Shown here one piece after another: positions 1-9,103 of a stretch of DNA of 64,000 nucleotides (position 1 is its first letter; each line of letters starts with the position of its first letter). The position numbers and the translations under genes were made by a program. The DNA is from Pseudomonadales bacterium. Its GTDB lineage: Bacteria > Pseudomonadota > Gammaproteobacteria > Pseudomonadales > UBA7239. Location: NCBI GenBank assembly GCA_028280345.1, contig JANQLY010000002.1:124001-188000 (forward strand). Direction: 5' to 3'. The notes under the pieces were generated by a model that saw only the letters and a program-made list of their open reading frames with translations, was not told the DNA's origin and ran no database searches.

Positions 1-80
1 TTAAGGCCGCGGCTTGCTGCCTCTGCGGCAATGCCGGTGCCATGGATGCCGCCGCCGATAATAAAGATGTCAATGCTCAC
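1..80 (-). CDS. glpD: Glycerol-3-phosphate dehydrogenase, N-terminal fragment (cut by window edge)
   Basis: Only the first 26 codons are present, reading leftward from a GTG at 80. They give MSIDIFIIGGGIHGTGIA and then AAEAASRGL. This is the N-terminal FAD-binding Rossmann strand-turn-helix (GGGIxGTGIA) typical of aerobic glycerol-3-phosphate dehydrogenase, the membrane-associated flavoenzyme that oxidises glycerol-3-phosphate to DHAP. Other FAD-dependent oxidoreductases share the dinucleotide fold, but the IHGTGIA wording followed by an AAxRGL stretch fits GlpD best. The start codon is uncertain because no strong ribosome site precedes the GTG. Confidence 0.68.
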   Translation of the reverse strand, partial: MSIDIFIIGGGIHGTGIAAEAASRGL

Positions 81-298
81 CAGAGATTGAATTCCGTCCA
101 GGGGTTAAACCAATTGCGAATTGCCAGTCTAAACCAATGGCTATGCTATTGCATCCGGTTGATTAATGTTAATGTAGGCAGTTCCACATTTTCCCATGTC
201 AATCGGCTGTATCAGCGGTATTCATGATTAATACCCTATGGCGATGTCGGGAATAGGCGATAAACAAACGACAATCAGGATTTGACAGGATAAAGATT

Positions 299-1990
299 AT
301 GGTTGATGCAGTGGGCGAGGTTGCGGCGCTACTTGATGCCAGGCGCAGTGAATTTGGTTTGCCCAATACCATTGATCCTCGTTCCGGTGGTTCCGGAAGC
401 GATACGGTACTCGATGTGTTTGAGCGCGCTGTGCAGGGCTATGGCGATTTACCGGCTTTTACCTGTCTTGGTTGCAGTTTGACGTATCGTGAACTCGGTG
501 AACGAGCCGCGGCATTTGCGGCCTGGTTGCAGCAGCAGAACAATTTGCAGCCCGGTGACCGTATTGCGATCCAGTTACCTAATATTTTGCAATATCCAGT
601 AGCTGTATTTGGAGCGCTCAAAGCTGGACTTATTGTAGTAAATACCAATCCGCTGTACACAACGAGGGAAATGGAACATCAGTTTAATGATGCCGGAGCG
701 AAAGCCGTGGTGGTACTGGCCAATATGGCAGACAAGGTTGAGGCCGTGTTGCCAGTTACCGGTGTAGAAACGGTAATTGTCACGGAGATGGCCGATCTGC
801 ATCCCGGATTTAAGCGGGTGCTATTGAACTTTGCGGTTAAATACGTGAAAAAGATGGTGCCGGCCTATTCATTGCCGCAAGCGCACAGTTTTCGTGAAGT
901 GTTGCAACAGGGGGCAGGTTTGAATTGTGAGCCGCATAGACCTGATGGTGATGATGTCGCGGTATTACAGTACACGGGCGGCACTACAGGCGTAGCGAAA
1001 GGCGCAATGCTTACCCATCGTAATCTTGTGGCGAATATGCAACAGGTAACTCCACTTATGGAGCTCGCGAATGTGGACGAAGGGGATATTTTTATTGCAC
1101 CACTACCGCTCTACCACATCTATGCATTTATGTTACACGGCATGGCGGGCATGGCCTGGGGTGGACACAGTGTGTTGATTCCGAATCCGCGGGATTTGCC
1201 AGCTTTTGTTAAAGAACTCGGCAAGTGGCCGTTTACTGTGATGGTGGGGTTGAACACCTTGTTTGTCGCTCTGATGAACAATGAGCAGTTCAAAGCGCTG
1301 AATTTTTCCAGTCTAAAATTGACTTTGTCCGGTGGTATGGCCTTGTCGGAGTCGGTAGCAAAGGAATGGCAGGCAATGACTGGCTGTTGTATTTCGGAAG
1401 GTTATGGCTTGACTGAAACCTCTCCGGTGGTGACGTTTAACCCCCCCGGGCATGAACAGCTCGGCTCTATTGGTTTGGCCTTGCCGGCGACTTATTTGAA
1501 AACAGTTAATGAAGAAGGGCAGATATGCGGTATTGATGAGCCCGGAGAATTGTGTGTCAGTGGCCCACAGGTAATGAAGGGTTACTGGCAACGTCCGGAG
1601 GCGACGGCGGAAACGATTGTTGATGGGTGGTTGTTAACCGGTGATGTTGCGGTGATACAGCCTGATGGTTTTGTGCGTATTGTGGATCGCAAAAAAGATA
1701 TGATCCTGGTTTCCGGTTTTAATGTCTACCCGAATGAACTGGAGAATACTATCAATGCCCACCCCGGTGTGCTCGAAAGTGCCGCAGTAGGGGTGCCCGA
1801 TGATCACAGTGGTGAAGTGGTGAAAATGTTTGTGATTAAAAAAGATCCGGCGTTAACCGAACAGCAGTTGCAGGATTATTGTCACGAAAATCTTGCCGGT
1901 TATAAGCGTCCGAAATATATTGAGTTCCGCGATGAGCTGCCAAAATCCAATGTGGGCAAGATTTTACGGCGCGAATTGCGAGAGAATTAA
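299..1990 (+). CDS. fadD: Long-chain-fatty-acid--CoA ligase
   Basis: 563 residues, close to the 561 of E. coli FadD. The enzyme activates long-chain fatty acids to acyl-CoA through an acyl-AMP intermediate, at the inner face of the cytoplasmic membrane, and so feeds beta-oxidation. The AMP-binding P-loop-like motif YTGGTTGVAKG lies near residue 225. The YGLTETSP adenine-binding motif follows near 364. The DRKKDMILVSGFNVYPNE fatty-acyl signature begins near 463, and the C-terminal lysine region (SNVGKILRRELR) is intact. The ATG at 299 follows an AGGATAAAG sequence. The gene stands alone ahead of hrpA, with an inverted repeat between the two. Other acyl-CoA synthetases are possible, but length and motifs make FadD the natural reading. 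Confidence 0.93.
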   Translation: MVDAVGEVAALLDARRSEFGLPNTIDPRSGGSGSDTVLDVFERAVQGYGDLPAFTCLGCSLTYRELGERAAAFAAWLQQQNNLQPGDRIAIQLPNILQYPVAVFGALKAGLIVVNTNPLYTTREMEHQFNDAGAKAVVVLANMADKVEAVLPVTGVETVIVTEMADLHPGFKRVLLNFAVKYVKKMVPAYSLPQAHSFREVLQQGAGLNCEPHRPDGDDVAVLQYTGGTTGVAKGAMLTHRNLVANMQQVTPLMELANVDEGDIFIAPLPLYHIYAFMLHGMAGMAWGGHSVLIPNPRDLPAFVKELGKWPFTVMVGLNTLFVALMNNEQFKALNFSSLKLTLSGGMALSESVAKEWQAMTGCCISEGYGLTETSPVVTFNPPGHEQLGSIGLALPATYLKTVNEEGQICGIDEPGELCVSGPQVMKGYWQRPEATAETIVDGWLLTGDVAVIQPDGFVRIVDRKKDMILVSGFNVYPNELENTINAHPGVLESAAVGVPDDHSGEVVKMFVIKKDPALTEQQLQDYCHENLAGYKRPKYIEFRDELPKSNVGKILRRELREN

Positions 1991-2005
1991 TTTTGTTTGT
2001 TAAAG

Positions 2006-2026
2006 AGCCGTTTAAAAGAAACGGCT
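2006..2026 (+). terminator. Intercistronic hairpin between fadD and hrpA
   Basis: A perfect 8-bp inverted repeat, AGCCGTTT and AAACGGCT, is separated by five bases just after the fadD stop. There is no T-run downstream, so it is a weak candidate for an intrinsic terminator. It may instead stabilise the fadD mRNA end or attenuate read-through into hrpA. Confidence 0.4.
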
Positions 2027-2059
2027 AAGCGTACACGTTAAATCCCTGAGTCAAAAATA

Positions 2060-5000
2060 TTGTCAGAATATATTGAACAACACCTGCAGCAGGCGAGTCA
2101 GGCGCTGGATCAGTGTCTGTTGCGCGACCGTCCGCGTATAAAACGTTTGCTTGATAAAATTCGCTCGGCACTTGCGGCGAATAAACCGGTGGATGAATAT
2201 CTGGAAAAGCTTGCTAGCACGCTGGAGCATTCCCGTGAGCAGATTGCACAGCGACAGGCTTTTGATAAAACCGTTACCTACCCGGAGAATTTACCGGTTG
2301 CGGGCAAAATTACACAAATTCGGGAATTGCTTGAAAAACATCAGGTGGTGATTGTGGCCGGGGAAACCGGTTCCGGTAAAACCACCCAATTGCCAAAACT
2401 GTGTCTCGACATGGGGCGCGGTATATTCGGGCGTATCGGACACACCCAGCCACGCCGTATTGCAGCGCGCAATGCAGCGGTGCGTTTGTCTGAAGAACTC
2501 GATACTTCGCTCGGTGATACGGTGGGTTATCAGGTGCGTTTTAACGACGCGGTGAGTGATGGTACCCGCATCAAGGTGATGACAGACGGCATTTTACTCA
2601 GTGAAATTGAGCACGATCGTCTGCTGCTGCAATACGATACGTTGATTATTGATGAGGCCCACGAGCGCAGTCTCAATATTGATTTTTTGCTCGGTTATCT
2701 TAAGGGATTGCTAAAGCGCCGCGATGACCTCAAATTGATTGTTACGTCCGCGACGATTGATGTGGACAGTTTCTCCCGCTACTTCGATGAAGCGCCGGTG
2801 ATGCAGGTAGAGGGGCGCAGCTATCCGGTCGAAGTGCGTTATCACTGTCCACTGGAACGCTCCGAATCAGGACTGGAACTTGAAACAGACAAGGTGATTC
2901 TTGCAGAGCTGGAAACCCTGCTGGAAGAGCAGTATCGATCCGGGAGTGGTGGCGGTGATGTACTGGTGTTTTTGCCTACGGAAAAACATATTCGTCAGAC
3001 CGCTAAAACCCTGCGTCGCGCCAACCTGACAAATACAGAAATCACACCACTCTATGGTCGTTTACCGCTCGCGGAACAAAATAAAATCTTTGCGCAGCAT
3101 CGGGGTACACGTGTTGTGCTCGCTACAAATGTAGCGGAAACTTCCTTGACGGTGCCGGGAATTCGCTATGTCATCGATACGGGAACAGCGCGGGTAAGTC
3201 GTTACAGTTATCGCAGCAAGGTACAGCGCTTGCCGATTGAACCGGTTTCACAGGCGAGTGCAAACCAGCGAGCCGGTCGCTGTGGTCGTGTGCAGGACGG
3301 TATTTGTATTCGCTTGTATAGCGAAGAGGATTTTCTCAATCGCCGTGAGTTTACCGAGCCGGAAATTCTGCGCACTAACCTTGCTTCAGTGATTTTAAAA
3401 ATGTTATCACTGGGTCTGGGTGATATCTATCGCTATCCGTTTATTGAAGCGCCAGAGAAAAAACTTGTTAATGACGGCTTCAGTTTGTTGCAACAACTCG
3501 AAGCTGTAGATGAGCGCAAGCATTTAACGCGCCTGGGTAAGTCGTTGGCGCGTTTGCCGCTGGATCCGCGCCTTGCAGCGATGTTGCTGGCAGCAAAAAA
3601 CATCGACAGTTTGCGGGAGCTGTTAGTGATTGTGAGTTTTTTGTCGGTGCAGGATCCACGCGAGCGGCCACCGGAGAAACAGCAGGCCGCAGATGAAGCG
3701 CACAAGCAGTGGCGCCATGAACAATCAGATTTTATGGCGATACTGGCACTGTGGCAGCATTTTGAGCAGCAACGCCAGGATTTAAGTAACAACCAGTTGC
3801 GCAAATACTGCCAACAAAACTACTTGTCGTTGTTGCGCATGCGGGAGTGGCGCGAAGTACATCACCAGTTGCGCCTCGCGTGTCGCGACCTTGGCTTTCG
3901 GGAAAACCGGCAGGCTGCGAGTTACAAGGATATTCATAGCGCGATTATTGCCGGGATGCTTGATCAGTTAGGTAGCTTCGATGAGAAGGGATGGTATCGT
4001 GGCGCGCGCAATCGTCGTTTTCGGGTTTTTCCCGGTTCTGCCCAGTACAAATCTGATCACAAGTGGTTGGTGGTGGCGCAGTTTATTGAAACCGAACAGT
4101 TGTTTGGTCATACCGTGGCAAAAATCGAACCGGACTGGGTGTTACCGTATTGCAAGAAGCTGGCAAAAAAACAGTATTTTTCACCGTTCTGGCAGACAAA
4201 AGCCGGGCGCGTCAGTGCCTGGCAACAGATCAGCCTGTTTGGTCTTGTGTTAGTTGAAAAACAGGCAGTTCACTATGGTCCAATTGATGAAAAAGCCAGT
4301 CGTGAGATTCTGATACGCGAAGCGCTGGTACATAACACGATAGCATCCGGCGCGCGTACCTATCGCGGTGACGGTGAGTTTATGCGCCATAATCAGCAGC
4401 TCTATAAAGAACTCGCTGCACTGGAAGATCAGGTGCGACGGCGCGATATCGTGGTAGATGAGCAAACGCTTTATCACTACTACGACAATGTTGTGCCCGA
4501 TGGTATTGTCACACTCAAACAGTTTGAAAAATGGCGCCGGCAGGCGGAAAAGAAACAGCACGCTGTGCTATTTTTGCGCCGGGAGCAGTTATTGCTCGAA
4601 CGCGCAGCGGCCTTGCCAACTCAGGCACAGTTTCCGAAACAGCTGGCATGGGAAGGAGAGCGCTGGTCGTTGACCTATCGTTTTGAGCCGGGACACGTCG
4701 ATGATGGTGTCACGATAACGGTTACGATTGAGCAATTGGCGCATCTACCTGGCAGTTTGCTCGACTGGCTGGTGCCGGGTATGTTGCGTGATAAGTGCAT
4801 CGAGCTGGTTAAAACTTTGCCCAAGGCAATGCGCAAAAAGCTGGTACCGGTGCCGGAGTTTGTTGACCAGTGCCTGTTGCGTCTTGAGCCTTCGGAGCGC
4901 AGTCTTGTGGATGTTTTGGCAGAGCTGGTAAAAAACCGTACCGGTACCTCGCCGGCTCGCGACGACTGGCAGCCTGAACAGCTCGATGAGTTTTTTCATT

Positions 5001-5998
5001 TTAATATTCATCTTGTGGATGATAATCGCCAGTTGCTGGAGCGTGGCCGCGACCTCAAGGCGCTGCGCGATAAATACCGCGATTACTTGCAAGCTACGGT
5101 TAAACAAAGTGCAGAAAAAGGCTTTGAAAAGTCCGCTATTACCCGTTGGGATTTTGGTGATTTGCCCGAATATGTGATGCTGGAGCGCGAAGGGCGCTCA
5201 CTCAAGGCTTTTCCTGCATTGGTGGATGATAATGAGAGTGTGACATTGTCTTTGTTTGCCTCGCAGCCGGAGGCAGACCTGGCTAATCGACGTGGACTTG
5301 CACGGCTGTTTTTGCTCACACTGCCACAGCAGCGCCGCTACCTGAAAAAACAGTTTTTCAACCGCACAAAAACACAGCTGGCTTTGGCGGATGTTTATCC
5401 GCGCGAACAACTTGTTGATGATGCCTGCCTTGCCAGTTGTTACGCGTGTTTTCTTGAGGGAAGAGACCGACCAAAAAATCAGGGTGAATTTTCAGCCCTG
5501 TGTGACAGTCAGCGCTCGGAGCTAGTAGGTGTTGCCACTGCCCTGGATAAGTTGCTGGATACCATTGCTGATCATTACCATGAGTTATCGCTTGCCTTGA
5601 AAGGCCTTAATCGCTCGTTATTTGCCGAGGCGATTGCTGATATAAAAGTGCAGTTGAAGCATTTATTGGGGGAGCAGTTTTTACTGGATACGCCGTTGCA
5701 GGCTCTTGAACATTACCCGCGCTATTTGCAGGCGATTGCGCAACGTCTACAAAAGCTCAAAGGGCAGGCGGCAAAAGATAAATCGGCGATTGATGAGCTC
5801 CAGGCCTTGCAGCAGCCGTTTGATGAGCTGTGTGAAAAGGAGCCGCTATTGAGACAGCATGAGGAAGCACAAGCATTGCGCTGGATGTTTGAGGAATGGC
5901 GCGTGTCACTGTTTGCCCAGTCGCTGGGTACGCAATATCCGGTGTCTCGCAAGCGTGTGGAACGGCAGTGGCAAAAGGTTGTGGAAATTCGTTTTTGA
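2060..5998 (+). CDS. hrpA: ATP-dependent RNA helicase HrpA (DEAH box)
   Basis: 1312 residues, the usual size of proteobacterial HrpA (about 1300). It is a DEAH-box helicase implicated in mRNA processing and in rescue of stalled ribosomes. Seen in order: Walker A GETGSGKTTQ at 101-110, the DEAH box near 200 (IIDEAHERS), SATID (motif III), motif V (ATNVAETSLTVPG), motif VI (QRAGRCGR), then HA2 and OB-like regions and the long HrpA-specific C-terminal half. The start is TTG at 2060 giving MSEYIEQHL; no better in-frame ATG precedes the conserved region. It follows fadD by about 70 bp in the same direction and may share its transcript. Confidence 0.96.
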   Translation: MSEYIEQHLQQASQALDQCLLRDRPRIKRLLDKIRSALAANKPVDEYLEKLASTLEHSREQIAQRQAFDKTVTYPENLPVAGKITQIRELLEKHQVVIVAGETGSGKTTQLPKLCLDMGRGIFGRIGHTQPRRIAARNAAVRLSEELDTSLGDTVGYQVRFNDAVSDGTRIKVMTDGILLSEIEHDRLLLQYDTLIIDEAHERSLNIDFLLGYLKGLLKRRDDLKLIVTSATIDVDSFSRYFDEAPVMQVEGRSYPVEVRYHCPLERSESGLELETDKVILAELETLLEEQYRSGSGGGDVLVFLPTEKHIRQTAKTLRRANLTNTEITPLYGRLPLAEQNKIFAQHRGTRVVLATNVAETSLTVPGIRYVIDTGTARVSRYSYRSKVQRLPIEPVSQASANQRAGRCGRVQDGICIRLYSEEDFLNRREFTEPEILRTNLASVILKMLSLGLGDIYRYPFIEAPEKKLVNDGFSLLQQLEAVDERKHLTRLGKSLARLPLDPRLAAMLLAAKNIDSLRELLVIVSFLSVQDPRERPPEKQQAADEAHKQWRHEQSDFMAILALWQHFEQQRQDLSNNQLRKYCQQNYLSLLRMREWREVHHQLRLACRDLGFRENRQAASYKDIHSAIIAGMLDQLGSFDEKGWYRGARNRRFRVFPGSAQYKSDHKWLVVAQFIETEQLFGHTVAKIEPDWVLPYCKKLAKKQYFSPFWQTKAGRVSAWQQISLFGLVLVEKQAVHYGPIDEKASREILIREALVHNTIASGARTYRGDGEFMRHNQQLYKELAALEDQVRRRDIVVDEQTLYHYYDNVVPDGIVTLKQFEKWRRQAEKKQHAVLFLRREQLLLERAAALPTQAQFPKQLAWEGERWSLTYRFEPGHVDDGVTITVTIEQLAHLPGSLLDWLVPGMLRDKCIELVKTLPKAMRKKLVPVPEFVDQCLLRLEPSERSLVDVLAELVKNRTGTSPARDDWQPEQLDEFFHFNIHLVDDNRQLLERGRDLKALRDKYRDYLQATVKQSAEKGFEKSAITRWDFGDLPEYVMLEREGRSLKAFPALVDDNESVTLSLFASQPEADLANRRGLARLFLLTLPQQRRYLKKQFFNRTKTQLALADVYPREQLVDDACLASCYACFLEGRDRPKNQGEFSALCDSQRSELVGVATALDKLLDTIADHYHELSLALKGLNRSLFAEAIADIKVQLKHLLGEQFLLDTPLQALEHYPRYLQAIAQRLQKLKGQAAKDKSAIDELQALQQPFDELCEKEPLLRQHEEAQALRWMFEEWRVSLFAQSLGTQYPVSRKRVERQWQKVVEIRF

Positions 5999-6051
5999 GA
6001 TACATTACAATGCGTCACCTGAAATAAGAATGTATCAAGGGGCTCCGGGGG

Positions 6052-6831
6052 TTGATTGTCGGTCGTTTTCCTGTTCTGTGGATAATATTGCTGCTGTCTG
6101 TGCTGCTGCATAGCTGCGCCTCTACGCCTGACGTTGATGAAGATGGAGCAAATGCGGATGCTGCGGAGCAGACTGAGGGCAGCGAAGGTGATCCCTTTGA
6201 AGGTTTTAACCGCGCGATGTTTGGTTTTAATGATGGCGTGGATCGCTATGTTTACCGTCCTCTTGTGTATGTCTATACGTCTGTTTTGCCTGATCCCGCA
6301 GAGGATGCAGTGTCCCGTTTCTATTCCAACCTGACCGAGCCGCGCAATACGGTTAACGGCTTGTTGCAATTGAAATTCAAGCAGGCGGGTAATGACTTTG
6401 GCCGCTTTGTGGTGAACAGTACTGTGGGCATTCTGGGCTTTTTCGATGTGGCGCAGCATATGGGGCTAGAGCAGGGGCTCGGCGAGGACTTTGGGCAGAC
6501 CTTTGCCCATTGGGGCGTCGGTACCGGGCCCTATCTGGTGTTACCTTTTTTGGGACCATCCAACTTGCGTGATGCACCAGGTCTGTATCTTGACGCCCAG
6601 ATTCATCCGGTGACAGAAATTGACAATGTGCCGTTGCGCAATACGATTATCGGTGTTGGTTTGATTGACTTGCGCCTCTCCCTGCTCAAGGCTGAATCGT
6701 TTGTGGAGGGGGACCGCTATACCTTCATTCGCGATGCCTATTTGCAGCGTCGGGAATACCTTGTCAACGATGGCAAGCTTGAAGATGACTTCGGTGGTGA
6801 TGAATTGGAAGACGAAGAATTTGACTTCTAA
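6052..6831 (+). CDS. mlaA: MlaA (VacJ) outer-membrane phospholipid-trafficking lipoprotein
   Basis: 259 residues. The N-terminal hydrophobic stretch ends in a lipobox (LLHSC, lipidated Cys22), so the mature protein is an outer-membrane lipoprotein. The mature part carries MlaA family blocks: DPFEGFNRAMFGFND, a VNGLLQLKFKQAGNDFGRF-type block and the GPYLVLPFLGPSNLRD segment. MlaA removes mislocalised phospholipid from the outer leaflet and passes it to the Mla ABC system. The C-terminus is an acidic tail rich in Asp and Glu. The start is TTG at 6052 behind a purine-rich AAGGGGC site. The other mla genes are not in the window, which is normal because mlaA is usually unlinked. Confidence 0.94.
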   Translation: MIVGRFPVLWIILLLSVLLHSCASTPDVDEDGANADAAEQTEGSEGDPFEGFNRAMFGFNDGVDRYVYRPLVYVYTSVLPDPAEDAVSRFYSNLTEPRNTVNGLLQLKFKQAGNDFGRFVVNSTVGILGFFDVAQHMGLEQGLGEDFGQTFAHWGVGTGPYLVLPFLGPSNLRDAPGLYLDAQIHPVTEIDNVPLRNTIIGVGLIDLRLSLLKAESFVEGDRYTFIRDAYLQRREYLVNDGKLEDDFGGDELEDEEFDF

Positions 6832-6931
6832 CCTGCCGTTGCTGCTCTTGGTGCTTGCTTGATTCAGTCAGTGAATAAAAACTATAATCGATGACTTTAC
6901 GCTGCCATATGGAGTGTGTACCGAAATTTCC

Positions 6932-8122
6932 ATGACCTTGTCTGCTGGCCGAAAATTGCTACTGATTGATGACGATACCATCGTACGTGAGAGTGTGGCT
7001 GGCTATCTGGAGGACAGCGGTTATGATGTAATTGAAGCCGATGACGGGATGAGCGGCTTCGAGCGTTTTGAAAAAGACTCTCCCGAGTTGGTCATTTGTG
7101 ACCTGCGCATGCCGAAACTCGACGGCATATCTCTGCTGCGTAAAATCAGCAGTGTGGACATGGAAATACCCGTGCCGATTATTGTGATTTCCGGCGCGGG
7201 TGGAATGTCGGATGTGGTTGAAGCCTTGCGCCTTGGCGCGAGCGATTATCTTGTTAAACCTATTGTGGATATGAAAGTGCTGGAGCACTCTATCAAGCAC
7301 TGTCTTGAGCGGGTGGATTTGCAACAGCAAAATCGCCAATACCGCCACGAGCTGGAAAGTGCCAACCGTGAACTGCGTGAGTCATTAAACCTGTTGGAGC
7401 AGGATCAACGTGCAGGTTTGCAGTTGCAATTGAAAATGTTTCCCCAGGAAGTCCTCAGCAAGGGTGACTACCATATTGAGCACAAGCTTGTACCTTCGTT
7501 GTATTTAAGTGGTGATTTCATTGAATATGCGGAGTTCGGTGATGAAGGTATTGGCTTTTATATTGCCGATGTCTCCGGTCATGGTTCTTCCTCGGCGTTT
7601 GTCACAGCACTACTGCATCACTTGTCAGTGAGTATGTTTCGCCAGTATGAAAAATCCGGCCGCCAGTCAGCGGCCCCTTCCGATGTACTCGCCTATTTTA
7701 ACCAGGAATTGTTGGCGGTAGGCATGGATAAATACGTCACGATGTTTCTCGGCCTGATTAATATTGAGACCAATGAGCTGAAATACAGTGTGGCGGGACA
7801 TTTACCGATGCCAATTCTTGCTACTGGCGATGAGGCGAGCTATCTTGAAGGTAACGGGATGCCGTTGGGTATCGTGCAGGATGTGGAATACAGCGATTAC
7901 ATCATTCAGTTGCCTGATGATTTCACTCTGGCGCTATTTTCTGATGGTGTACTCGAAGTACTGCCTGTGGATGGTCTGCTTAAACAGGAAGACTGTCTGC
8001 TCAATATGGTGCGCGAAGGCAAGCGCAGTTTGCCTCAGTTACACGACGCACTGCGGCTCAATGAAGTAGAAGATGTGCCCGATGATATCGCGATAATGAC
8101 GGTGAGCAAAGATGGCCGATGA
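6932..8122 (+). CDS. RssB-type response regulator with PP2C-like (SpoIIE) phosphatase output
   Basis: 396 residues from ATG 6932, very near the length of Pseudomonas RssB. An in-frame GTG at 6914 would add six residues. The N-terminal receiver domain (about 1-120) has the acidic pair DDD near 14-16, phospho-acceptor Asp57 in ICDLRMPKLDG, and Lys in the YLVKPI block. A coiled linker of about 50 residues follows. A PP2C/SpoIIE Ser/Thr phosphatase domain then shows the metal-binding IADVSGHGSSSAF segment and FSDGVLE. Its stop overlaps the start of the STAS gene by 11 bp, which implies translational coupling. Family knowledge suggests that it dephosphorylates the STAS partner when its receiver is phosphorylated. 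In Pseudomonas this pair also sits beside vacJ/mlaA. Confidence 0.9.
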   Translation: MTLSAGRKLLLIDDDTIVRESVAGYLEDSGYDVIEADDGMSGFERFEKDSPELVICDLRMPKLDGISLLRKISSVDMEIPVPIIVISGAGGMSDVVEALRLGASDYLVKPIVDMKVLEHSIKHCLERVDLQQQNRQYRHELESANRELRESLNLLEQDQRAGLQLQLKMFPQEVLSKGDYHIEHKLVPSLYLSGDFIEYAEFGDEGIGFYIADVSGHGSSSAFVTALLHHLSVSMFRQYEKSGRQSAAPSDVLAYFNQELLAVGMDKYVTMFLGLINIETNELKYSVAGHLPMPILATGDEASYLEGNGMPLGIVQDVEYSDYIIQLPDDFTLALFSDGVLEVLPVDGLLKQEDCLLNMVREGKRSLPQLHDALRLNEVEDVPDDIAIMTVSKDGR

Positions 8123-8636
8123 AGAGATAAAAACCGGCAAGGTTTTTGTAGCAGATAAAGACGGCACCTGCGTACTGAAGCTCGTGGGCGATATTCGGGT
8201 GGTGCTCTGCGTGTCGATCGAGACCTATATTGAATCAATTCTTGATCGTGCCGAAGGTTATGACTCGGTGATTGTTGATGTTATGGAAGCCCAGGGTATC
8301 GACAGTACTTCTCTCGGCGTACTAGCCAAGCTCGGTCTTTACTGTCGTGAACATTTTTCACTGACTCCGCTAATTTTTTCCACCAATCCGTCAATTACCA
8401 GATTACTGATTGCGGTGGGTTTTGAGCAGATTTTTACCATTCAAACCGAATTCGATGACAGCCTTGCCAATGTCGATTGTGAGGAACTTGCCTCGTCGCC
8501 GGATGATGAGCAAAGTGATAGCGAAATGGCGGTACGCCGATGTGTTATTGATGCGCATAAAGTGCTGATGTCATTAAGTGAAGACAATAAAAATGCGTTC
8601 AGAGAACTAGTGGAAAATCTTGAGAAAGGGTTCTAA
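8112..8636 (+). CDS. STAS-domain anti-anti-sigma factor, partner of the upstream PP2C regulator
   Basis: 174 residues. A STAS fold fills about residues 12-115. It includes the conserved phosphorylatable serine region AQGIDSTSLGVLAKLG and a final helix (TRLLIAVGFEQIF). The last 60 residues are acidic and extend beyond the usual STAS size, ending in a helical tail. The ATG lies inside the last codons of the regulator gene, so the two proteins are made together. By analogy with the RssB-RssC pair of Pseudomonas, phosphorylation of the DSTS serine would control binding to an anti-sigma kinase. No such kinase or sigma factor lies nearby, so the target is unknown. Confidence 0.88.
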   Translation: MADEEIKTGKVFVADKDGTCVLKLVGDIRVVLCVSIETYIESILDRAEGYDSVIVDVMEAQGIDSTSLGVLAKLGLYCREHFSLTPLIFSTNPSITRLLIAVGFEQIFTIQTEFDDSLANVDCEELASSPDDEQSDSEMAVRRCVIDAHKVLMSLSEDNKNAFRELVENLEKGF

Positions 8637-8653
8637 GTGTTATCGCACACTAG

Positions 8654-9103
8654 TTAGACTGATGTGTTTTTGGCCCTGCTTTTGCTTTTAATAAAATCTG
8701 TGTGACTGACATAAATTAAATCCGCTATGCGCCGGATGGTATGTTCCTCATGTTTGTCGATATTGCCATCCGCATAGGCGAGTAACCAGAGTTGGTAAAT
8801 CAGTTCTGTTTTTTGTTGTGGTGAAAAGTGTTCGTTAATCAGGCTGGTGAATTGAAACAGCCCTGAAGATTCTTTAACTTCCTGATGGGCAAACTCTACG
8901 AGTTTGTCGACTTCCTGTTTGTCAAGGTGGTATTGCTTTTCTAGCAGAGAGTAGAGCGTTTGTTTTTCATGCTCGTCGTAAACGTCATCTGCTTCGATCA
9001 CTTCGATCAATAGTGCGGCAGCAGCGAGTTGCTCCGGTGGGTGAACGGGATTCTCTTCGCTTTGAATATGGTCACTAAAAAAATCCTGAATGGCTTTTAA
9101 CAT
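8654..9103 (-). CDS. TerB-like (tellurite-resistance TerB superfamily) helical protein
   Basis: 149 residues, all helical in appearance. It matches the COG4103-type TerB-like family: an LLIEVIEADDVYDEHEK block with acidic metal-binding residues is followed by the paired LLAYADGNIDKHEEH block. The two related acidic motifs are the hallmark of the TerB fold. Cellular function is not established for these stand-alone members, and there is no ter operon here. Its ATG (9103-9101) overlaps the stop of the upstream membrane-protein gene by one base (TAATG), so the two are coupled. It ends facing the STAS gene, with about 17 bp between their stops. Confidence 0.8.
   Translation of the reverse strand: MLKAIQDFFSDHIQSEENPVHPPEQLAAAALLIEVIEADDVYDEHEKQTLYSLLEKQYHLDKQEVDKLVEFAHQEVKESSGLFQFTSLINEHFSPQQKTELIYQLWLLAYADGNIDKHEEHTIRRIADLIYVSHTDFIKSKSRAKNTSV

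Noticed and set aside
5722-6459. 245-codon open frame on the minus strand across the hrpA-mlaA junction
   Set aside because: It runs antisense to two well-supported genes, has low-complexity shadow composition and no ribosome site.
8654-9103. Tellurite-resistance function for the TerB-like gene
   Set aside because: No other ter genes are near; isolated TerB-fold proteins are not evidence of tellurite resistance.
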